DNA from: Hofstenia miamia
Lineage: Eukaryota > Xenacoelomorpha > Acoela > Hofsteniidae
Direction: 5' to 3'
DNA length: 64,000 nucleotides
Assembly: GCA_900660155.1 (NCBI GenBank)
Contig: CABFPE010000051.1
Coordinates: forward strand, 2,064,909-2,128,908
Shown here: positions 55,291-64,000 of the stretch, in pieces
How positions within the stretch are numbered: position 1 is the stretch's first letter
How the letters are laid out: each line of letters begins with the position of its first letter
Program-made: the position numbers and the translations under genes
The notes under the pieces: generated by a model
Database searches by the model: none
What the model saw: only the letters and a program-made list of their open reading frames with translations
What the model was told of the DNA's origin: nothing

Positions 55291-58200
55291 TTAGGAAGAG
55301 TGGTCTATATTTGAAAGATATGGTAAGGATGTTAAGGATTGAGTATCTTCCAAAGTTTCTCTATACTGAATGCAAGCATTGCGTAGCACTTCCAAAGATT
55401 CTTGTTCATGGATTATTAACTTATAAATGTGAGATTCTTTGAGTTCTTCATTAACCTAAAATAACTAACTGAATAAAAATTAAAGAATGGAAAGCCAATT
55501 AAGTAATGTGAATGTAACTCAGTTAATATTAAAGAAAAAATTAGACACATTTTTCAAACCAATGACGCACCAAAATTTTGGGTTATATTATAAATAAGGC
55601 AAAGAAATTTTGACGTATTAAAGCTGCGTTTGCATTATCTGGCTGCAGCCAACATTTTTAAAGGAATGGGCAAAGTGTATGCATCATCAAAATACAGAAT
55701 TGGCCGAAGTTAAGTTGTTAGTAAGACCATCTGCGACTAATCAAATAACAAATGAGCAATGATGAGCTAATAGCCCGTATATTGCTTAGCCTATAGTTAT
55801 ATATCCGCATGGACAATGTCTGCACTATCCGTATTAAGTGTTGTGCGCCAATGTAAAACAGATTGATCTGTACGGATCATACGTCCAAACGTGTGAATTG
55901 ATTGCATGTAGCGAGCTGTTGTAAGCAGGGGCTACATATGCATATGTTTTTAGTACTAATAAGATGACTTGAAAAATAAAAATTGACCAATACTAATGTT
56001 TACTTCTAGGTATTGACATAACATTAATAAATGCTATGTAAAGATAAATAAAATTGATTGTTTCCTTTAATCCCAAGTTTTGCCCTAATCTCAAAATAAA
56101 ATCAAAATTTAACAATCATTAGATCAAAAAATCGTAATTTTTGGGTCAAAATTGGTTCGTTCTACTGATAATAACATATAAGTGGCAAAATATTTGCGGC
56201 AATGCATAGATGATATCCTATCATCTTTTCCAGACATTGATTTGCTACTTGGCGGTCGCCTTAATGATCTCAAAACAGGTTTCTTTGGTCGTCAATTCCA
56301 GCTAAAACAACATGTCAATTTCTATAAGTTACTTCCTGTTGCTCAAACGCAACCTAATTAACATTTAATTTGCAGAAATTAATCAAAATTTCTCTCCATT
56401 AAACACTATTGCAGAAGTTCAATCATTTTCTAATTCGTCTACTTTGAACATTTCGATAATCGAGTTATATTTCCAGAGGAGCAGTTGATGCCACAACCCG
56501 GCTTCTCAATTGGTATCCAACACTAGATAACCCTTTAACTTTTCTTAAAATATGCTTATTGGATTACCAAAATATATAGTCTGTAAGAAATTAGTGTAAG
56601 TGACTTTACATACAATTCCTTCCATTCATTTCTGTGAGGTTGTAGTCAGCATGTTAAGTCCTGTTTTTTTGATTAGAGGACGATTATGACTTGAGTTCCA
56701 CAAGGCAACTGTGCCAATGATACTACTTTGACAACCAGTTACTAACTTTAACAATAACAATTTATAAATTGTGAAGGATGCGTCTAATTGGGGCAATGTT
56801 AATAAGAAGGTCATTCATTCAAGAAAAGCAAAGAATTGTATCATTTTTGACATATTGGCAAACTCCCTCTGAAATAACAGTAGAAGTTAGCTTTTAGAGG
56901 AAATCACAAATGTACTTACTGCGAGTAATTATTCAAGAAAAATTGGAATGGAATACCACGCATATGCAATTTTTAATATTATTTCTATATCCACATTCTA
57001 CGTGGAATGAATACGATATTAAAGAGTGCATAAAAGCAGAACGAGAGAAACTTTTGTTAACAACATTCCAACGAAGACTGTATATCAACTATGCAGTGAT
57101 TATTGATGAAGCCATAATGGAAAATTATCCCAACAATTGAACATAAATTTGCTTAAAGTATTAGAAATTGTATCTATAGTAATTTTGGTTCCGATAAATA
57201 AAGCCTATCCAATTCAAGTTCACTGATGCAAAGTGTAGCAGCATTCGCAACTAAGTTCATAAAATAGAAAGGATATTGAAAATTTCAATTATGAAGAAGC
57301 TCTAAAACCAAGATAATGTGAAACCAATTTGAGAAATGTCAAAATGTGGCAACAAATGAAAAATCTTACCCATCGCCTCAATTTTCTACTCCCGAAACAT
57401 CGTGATTAAAAAAATTAGGAATAACAAAGCATCGGCGCGCCCAGTCACGATTCTGTTATTATAATTATTCAATTTGTTCTAGTTTTATATCTACATGTAT
57501 AAATGTACGTACGTAAAATGAAAAGACAAAACAACTTACGTTGTTCAAACGTTGAGTATATTGTCTGGAAAGAAGGAATACCCGCATCTCCAAATACTTC
57601 CAAACACGAACTTCATGTTCAATGCTGATACACTGATCGAATTCACTCAAACGTTTCAACTCATTGCGGTTGTTTTTTACACTATTCAGCAAATCCCCCG
57701 TTTCATCTAAACTTCAAAATAAAACATTAGGATACTCAACAAATTAAAGAACACACTTTACACAAAAATCCACGGGTAGACTTAGAACAATTTTTTCAAG
57801 AAAATCCTTTTATAAGAATCCATTGATTCAAATTTTGTACATTAATGAATTTCTTATAAATGATTGTACCCGTTTGTTTGATATCAAATATTCCATTAAT
57901 TCTCTGCTGTGCTGATCAAACCTTTTAAGGAATATATTATTGAGATTCTCTATAATTAATTCTCAGAAGGTTAGATCAGGCCATTAAATTAGCTCAGTCC
58001 AGCCCACTTTTAATGTCTCGATATAACTGACTTAAGGAAGAAAACCACTTTATTTTCAAAAGTTTTAAGTTTTTTATTCAATTTCTTTATCATCTAAAGG
58101 CGAAAGAAAAAACTACTACAAACCTCGCTTTAAAACAAAGATTCGTACAAATGTTAATAGATCTGGAGAAATCATTGGAACACAATTGGGGTAAAAGTGA

Positions 58201-61200
58201 AAGCGACCAGCTCTAAAACAGATGTGTAATAACAAATGATAATTGACAAATTCTACATTAGATTTTAACAAAAATTCTGTTCTTTTTAAAATGGAAAGAT
58301 TGTAACGTTGAAAATTTGCACTAAATTTTAGGGTGTTTTCATTGAAATTTCCCATTTCGTAAAAAAGGTTATATATTTTCAGGATTCCTAATGGTCAGGT
58401 TGAAAATTTATGGCAACAACTAACTTTAATAGTTTCATTTAAAGTATAAAATCGATCATATCCATTGAGACGTGTCATGTACAAAATCAGAGACCAAGGC
58501 ACCTCAATAGACTGGGGACCAGTCGCGACGTTAAAATTAAAGAGGAAGCATTCCTCTAGTCTATAACACTATCATATCTCGGATATATTTATTCGTTCAT
58601 GAGTTACAAGCGTAAATTCTGGTAGGTAACCATAAACATTTTTTAAGCAGTTTAAAGCAAATTTATCACACTCATAATGAAATTCTTAAATAAACAAGTA
58701 CACAACTTTTGTTACTATCTGCTAATATATTATTTGCAGTTGTTTTTATCGATTACAACAAATAAGCAAAATCATACAGAGGTGTACCAGTCAAATGTAA
58801 AAGAGGTTTTTTCAATGCAGCTAGTTCGTCTTTTTCTGACATGCCTAAAATTCATGGGTAAGGGTTTATATATGAAATCAGCATGTACACGTTAATGTCA
58901 ACCGGTAATAACTCATTTATACAATCTTCTTAAGCTTTTTTTCTTTGTGCAATAAAGCAAAGCTTTGTTGTGCAGTAAACCGAACATTGTTGTTAGTACA
59001 TTAAAAACATTTTCACATTACAACATTGCCAATCACATCACATTACTCATTTTTAAGGCAAAGAACTTTTTTATAGCAACGTATTTCTTCACTTAACAAT
59101 GTTTAGCTACAAGGCTTCAATTTTCGAAACTTTTATATAACCACATTATTGAAATTTACCTAGTTTTATAGTGATTTTGCTCGAAATATTTTCCTGAGGA
59201 GTAAAACCTTGAAACATTAAGAACTCAGCAGAAGACTTGCGCCCATAGTATATGTGCACTTCCTCTCCTGGATTATAGTTTTTCATTGCTGTGCATTTTA
59301 TTTGCAAAGAATCTGCATGGAAAAAAGTAGTAACCTAAAAATAAGAGAAAGATTTGGAGTATATTTAATAAACAAATTCTTACTTCTCCTTCGGTATGAT
59401 TTAGCAAATCCCAGTATGGAATAAGAACTACTTGTTTAGATGAACCTTGTTTATTTGGAACGACATTTTGGCGAGACATTAATGAAGCAACCGACCATCT
59501 AAAGTATAAGATACATACATCTGGATTAATCTCATCTTCCTACTGTAAAACATAATTGGCAAAGAAAAGCTTGATTTTTCAAGAATTTTCAAATACATTA
59601 ACTAAAAAATAATTGTTTATAATTGGATAAAACTTAGAATTACCTAAACTAAAGTGGGAAACTTTTCAATGCTACATATTTGCTTTCAGTTAACAATGAA
59701 ATGATAAGACTTATAATAAACAAAACTTTTTGAATAAATAAATCTGACTGGAAATGAAAAGTGAAGCACATTAATGAGAAGAATCTATTCAGAAAAATGG
59801 CCATATTAGTTAATGGGAAAGTTTACAACCAAAACTCCAAAATATAGATGAGATTGCTCGCAGCATCTAAAACCATATTAGCATTTCCAATTTCTGTTTT
59901 GGCTTAGAAACACAACATCAGCTAAGATTACTAAGGCCGGTCAAATGATGCCAAAATATTGGTGTTTAGACTGATAATTGATATTGTGTCTAAAAAATGT
60001 AATATTCTGATAGAAAAGGCATAGATTTGTTAAAATGCTAGAAACTTGTGCTGCAAAGGCCGGTGAATAGTAAACTTGAGTGTTATGCACATGACATATC
60101 TTAGCAAAAGCACATGCTTCTCAATGACGTGACGGGTTTGAAACAAGTAGACAGTTAAAACCAACGATACAGATTTCCAAAAGTGAGTTAATGTTATCAA
60201 AATCATGCTCCATTATAATAACTTTACGTACTTACTTAGAATCAAGTTATTTTTCTAAAAACATAAGTATGCAATAAAATAACGAGAACGGAGAGTTGAA
60301 CTTTAGATTTACACTACCATGGTAAAATTTCCAACATTTGCTGTTCAAGTAAACCAACTGGCAACGACGATTTCTAGATTGGTTACAAAGCCCCATTCAG
60401 ATTTGGATTTATATATAGAAAGTAAAATGAGATTAAAAAAACCTAATAAATATGTAAATATAAGTTCTCTAATGAAAAATTTATAAATTAAGATTATCAC
60501 TAGGGTGACAATGATCCCATTACATTCATTCGCATAGTTCAACAACTTTGTTCATAGTTTGATAGGATAGGGTTAGGGTTTATTAGGTTTTATTTGCGGA
60601 TTTAAATGAAATCTGCTACAGGTGATTTCTTTACATCATTCAAGGTTAAAAAAGGTTGAATATATTACAACGCTCAAATCTTTAAATTTGCAACACTGGA
60701 CAAAAGACAGTATGTACAACTATCGAATTATTCTCAAGAAGATAATTTACAAGAACAAGCGCTATTTCAGAATGTATAAGTTGTATATCTACATCGTTAA
60801 AGAGTTTTCTCAAATGTGACAATTATTCTTGGTAAAATACTAAATCTTCCTCCACACTGAACATCAATCTTTTTGCGTCGAAAATAAATGTAAAATATAG
60901 GCTACACCTATAAACTTACTTATAAAAATAAGTTAAAACTTAAATCACATCACTCAGTTTTTTACAAAATGAGCAACATCAATTTTGGTTTTTAACCCTA
61001 TCTCGGCCCTTGAGAAATAATGTATATTTCTAATTTGAAAAAAGCATTGGCCCTCATTTTTTACTTTTCCTAAAACTACATTAGGAAAATGAATCATTAA
61101 AAGTTGTCTTCATTTTATGATTAGATTTTAGATGCATTCGTTTCATTCCATAAAACCAATAATTTATAAAATTCATCTTGTGATGTTTGTTTAAATATCA

Positions 61201-62215
61201 TATATTAATTGGGTATATAATGGATATTTTTGTACAAAGCTATATGCTAGCTGCGACTCTGCAAAATTTTGACACCATTCTGCTATGAGGTCATAAATTT
61301 TCAATTTTTTGGTACAGGGGTAAATTTCCTGGGGTCAGCACTCCCCATGACGTCAGACCACTAAAATATCGAATTCTTTATTCTCTTATTATTGAAACAG
61401 ATGTAAGCTATGGTCCTGCAAAGTTTCACTGCTTGGTGATCAATAGTTTTGATTTTATTAGCGGGTTGCTGTTGGAGTTTTCCCCTCCCTCCGGTTATAA
61501 AAGTTAAAAAACCCTGCTGAGATAGGATTAAATAAAAACGTCAGTCGCATTCACTAAAACTTCGGCCTTCTGATATCAAGGCGATACTTTGAGAATGGAC
61601 CTTTACATGTATAAACTCCTATGTTTTTAACAATAACATTTAGAACTTCTAACAGTGGGCACATCTCACATTCAATAATTTTGCGTTCCGGTAGAGGAGT
61701 TAAACGGAAATTAGAGTGTCAAGCACTACTTCTATTTAAAATTTCTGACTCAAGTAACGCAGGTGTTAATTTAGTAGATCCCTCTCAACAAATAATAGAA
61801 AAACTTAAGGATTTTAGCAGCTTAAAGTGTACTAAACAAAATAAAAAAATGAAAGAAGTCAAACCTGAACTCTTCCCATGTGAAGTATTGTGTGAAATAG
61901 TAACTTTCTTGTGATCGTAATTTCTAAACGGAAACAAGTTATAAGTGATAACTGTCAAATATCTAAAATTAAAGTCATTCCACTTTAACCCTTAATAAAA
62001 CAATACCTCAAGAGTTAAAAACAGAATGCAGTATTGACGCGCCAAATTTCGAACCAATCGGTAGAACAGTTCTAAAATGATAACTCGAATATTGTATTAA
62101 GCAAAAAACACTCATATTGTGAACATCGTTATACCTGATTCCGCACTGATAGCAGCCAGTTCAAACTCTTCACAAGACCAAAAGATGGGATTCGAATAAG
62201 TACGGGGAAGAAAAT
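55291..62215 (-). CDS. SETD3-like: SETD3-like SET-domain protein (actin-histidine methyltransferase family), partial
   Basis: Exons in transcript order: 62215-62135, 62071-62007, 61923-61865, 59498-59384, 59334-59160, 58320-58270 (tentative), 58212-58124, 57706-57540, 55455-55291 (stop TAA 55293-55291). Apart from the tentative exon, boundaries are GT/AG and phases agree. The SET part reads FLPRTYSNPIFWSCEE, NLARQYCILF, FTWEEFRWSVASLMSRQN, VVLIPYWDLLNHTEGE and EEVHIYYGRKSSAEFLMFQG. It keeps RQN, the W of YWD, the NH of LLNHT and the Tyr of IYYG, which form the SAM/substrate pocket in SETD3. The substrate-binding domain follows: SPDLLTFVRIFVLKR, LSEFDQCISIEHEVRVWKYL and HIYKLIIHEQESLEVLRNA. 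SETD3 methylates actin His73 in known animals; that activity here is inference. The N-terminal exons are missing. The join 59160/58320 is one base short, suggesting a sequence error or wrong boundary. The tail is shorter than the human one. Confidence 0.88.
55456..57539. other. intron of the SETD3-like gene (about 2.1 kb)
   Basis: Bounded by a GTAAGT donor and a TTATTTTAG acceptor (minus strand). Internal frames such as 56910-57140 (plus) carry no motif. Confidence 0.55.
59499..60991. other. intron of the SETD3-like gene
   Basis: No exon was recognised on either strand. A short AGGGTTAGGGTTTATTAGG tract lies near 60567. Confidence 0.5.
60996..61527. mobile_element. TTAA-flanked piggyBac-like MITE in a SETD3-like intron
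   Basis: CCCTATCTCGGCCC at 60996 follows TTAA (60992-60995). The right end, reverse-complemented, is TCCTATCTCAGCAGGG and is followed by TTAA (61528-61531). It is 532 bp and non-coding, lying between the 61865 and 59498 exons. The end pattern is related in style to the CCCTATTYGACC family at 34893. Confidence 0.7.
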
Positions 62216-64000
62216 CTAAACAAAAAATAATTACAAAACGAAAATCAGATACTGAAGTTACAAAATATTAGCTAAAATTGATTTTAGATAACTCAGTTTC
62301 CACAGAATTGTAACTGAAAAACAACTTTTAAAACATTTCCAAAAACATTATCTTTGACATCAAAGCGATACATTGTAAACTGCTTAGTATCTATAAATCA
62401 CAAATGCGTATATAGGAAGAATGTTCTGATCCGCTTCAAAAAGAAACGTCAATAATCTTATAACTTTATATAAATCTTTGACTTCATTATCACTTGTAAA
62501 ATATTTACAGCATTCTATCGTTACAGATTAACAAGAAAAAATTTATAATCTTCGACAATTATCAAATTTTCGTTTTTAAGAGAAAATAAAAACTATTAAT
62601 GGAATAACCCCGCTCTTCATCTAGTCCATACACGTAGCCTGGAAAGTGTGTGGTGACATTGAAACACTCCAAACAAGAATTGTAATATTGAAGTTAAACT
62701 ACTATGACCAGTCAATAAATCCAATCATTTGACTAAATAGATCTAAGATTTCATTTTCCACATTCTTTTCAAAAATAATCATGAAAAGTTGTCAAAATGC
62801 TAATGAACGGGTGAGCATAACATAATTCAGCTTAGACAATAACTGTTTCTCTGTATGAGTAGCCATTTCAGTAAGAACTACATTGTCAATTGTTATCTTG
62901 TACAAGCAATTGAACTGTAGATAGTAAGAGGCTAGCGAATGGACTTCATTGTAGCTACCTTACAGTATAAGTCATCACTAATAAGTTAGGATATTTAGGA
63001 CTTATGACGAAAGGAGGCTGCATTTCACTTCAGTACAGGTGTAGCATTTGCAAATATTACTAAAAAAAATAGTCTGAAATATTTAAAATAAAGGACTAGA
63101 TTTATGCACATGCATTGTGATTTATGAGAGAGGCAGTTAGGTAAGCAGATATACCTACAAAAGCCTAAACTTAAAACCATGGTATAGCCTTCATTTATTA
63201 ACTTTAAGACTTTCTGCAATTGAATAGAACCTAGAAATAATAGATGAGTATTTGAATGAAATGGTTGTTGGAAAGAAGCATCTTTAAGTAGCAAAAAAGG
63301 AAGAAAAATGGTTAGGAATCCATACATCACATCTGTCACGAAAAAGAGGTCCTTTTTGTAGAAATAATTTTTAATGAATTTCTAGAACAAGAAACTGGAG
63401 GTAGAGACAATCTTCAGTGTCATGATCAAACTTCTCTACATAATCAGCTCTTTCTAGAAATCTTTGAGTTTGCCTTTTCAGAAATAAGTGAGTTTTTGGG
63501 AAGTTTTGCATGAAGAATACATCAAGATTAATAGGCTTACATTTCACAGTGTTCGCGCATCTTGAATAATCAATTTCCAGACATTTCCAGGCAGTATGTA
63601 AATGAGAAATTGGACTCTGATGCCTCTCTGAATATATTACTTTGTTTAACTACCGCACTTAACTCTATATCAAGTAGATAAAGATGTACACAATACGCCA
63701 AAGCAACATAGCTTGTGTGGACAAAACAAAACTTTGGACGCAATGAAAACGGAATTTCCAAGCAGTTACAGGCACGTAGGGTAATCTTGAATTTCCGGAA
63801 ACGCCGACACCCTGACCTTTCTTTATTATTTTTCCTAATTCGATTCTATATTATTTTCTCATATTATGTTCTTTGTTTTTTAAAATTTTGAATATTGGAT
63901 TATGAAATCAGAATCAGAAGTCCCTTGCCAAAGAAGACTATTAAAGTATAACAAAGTATTCTTAACACATTATTTATATTAATATAGTTTCAGGGAAAAC
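62216..64000. other. presumed 5' part of the SETD3-like gene; exons not identified
   Basis: The N-terminal third of SETD3 should be encoded here or beyond the window. I found no stretch matching the expected start of the SET domain with fitting splice phases. Minus-strand frames at 63339-63025 and 63761-63570 have no recognised motif. Confidence 0.35.

Noticed and set aside
61621-61914. 97-codon plus-strand frame ending in an F-box-like LFPCEVLCEIVTFL
   Set aside because: The F-box-like end is the antisense of a SETD3-like exon (61923-61865), whose minus-strand reading has matching splice phases and family similarity.
62403-62497. Possible extra SETD3-like exon on the minus strand (DLYKVIRLLTFLFEADQNILP)
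   Set aside because: It resembles the expected region, but no donor site gives the phase needed to join the 62215 exon.
62800-62968. 56-codon minus-strand open stretch (IDNVVLTEMATHTEKQ)
   Set aside because: Such stretches are expected by chance many times in a window of this composition, and it does not match SETD3.

Overview
The window is AT-rich (roughly 70 % A+T by eye) animal nuclear DNA. Two seven-transmembrane receptor genes, a multi-exon SETD3-like methyltransferase gene with GT/AG introns, interstitial TTAGGG-type repeats and a wide range of eukaryotic transposons all point to an invertebrate metazoan. The sequence alone does not name the species; a tunicate or a cnidarian would fit. 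I saw no bacterial-style operon, CRISPR array, rRNA or tRNA.

Layout. From 1 to about 43 kb there is almost only transposon debris. Many elements can be delimited to the base by terminal inverted repeats (TIRs) plus target-site duplications (TSDs). They include several hAT-type elements with 8-bp TSDs (1738-2056, 4090-4395, 6065-6384, 6635-7124, 7598-7899, 13357-14042, 25993-28303), two of them holding broken hAT transposase C-termini. There are also a Tigger/pogo-like transposase remnant (3163-3487), TTAA-flanked piggyBac-like pieces, mariner-like hairpins, a probable solo LTR (26475-26660) and a ZMYM1/TTF-like hAT transposase remnant (24.1-25.2 kb). A large candidate P-superfamily element (15672-21889) carries the start of a THAP-domain protein that runs into a 1000-N gap. 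Two palindromic elements near 22-24 kb have telomere-like CCCTAA repeats at their centres.

From 43.3 to 47.5 kb lie two divergent class-A-like receptor genes facing each other (43308-44395 plus, 46493-47485 minus). From 48.5 to 54.1 kb is another transposon cluster: a 666-bp mariner-like hairpin, then a 4.4-kb TIR-bounded segment that encloses a decayed APE-type LINE, which itself carries a 160-bp insertion. From 55.3 to 62.2 kb, on the minus strand, is a SETD3-like gene (actin-histidine methyltransferase family). I could assemble eight exons plus one tentative exon; its N-terminal exons were not found. A TTAA-flanked 532-bp element sits in one of its introns.

Assembly quality matters here. 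Six single Ns (14663, 16573, 17762, 23740, 29492, 30156) each sit beside sequence repeated almost identically on the other side, so several kilobases of apparent duplication are probably unmerged contig overlaps. The three genes show no functional link to each other. The best-defined biology is the transposon community and the three host genes.
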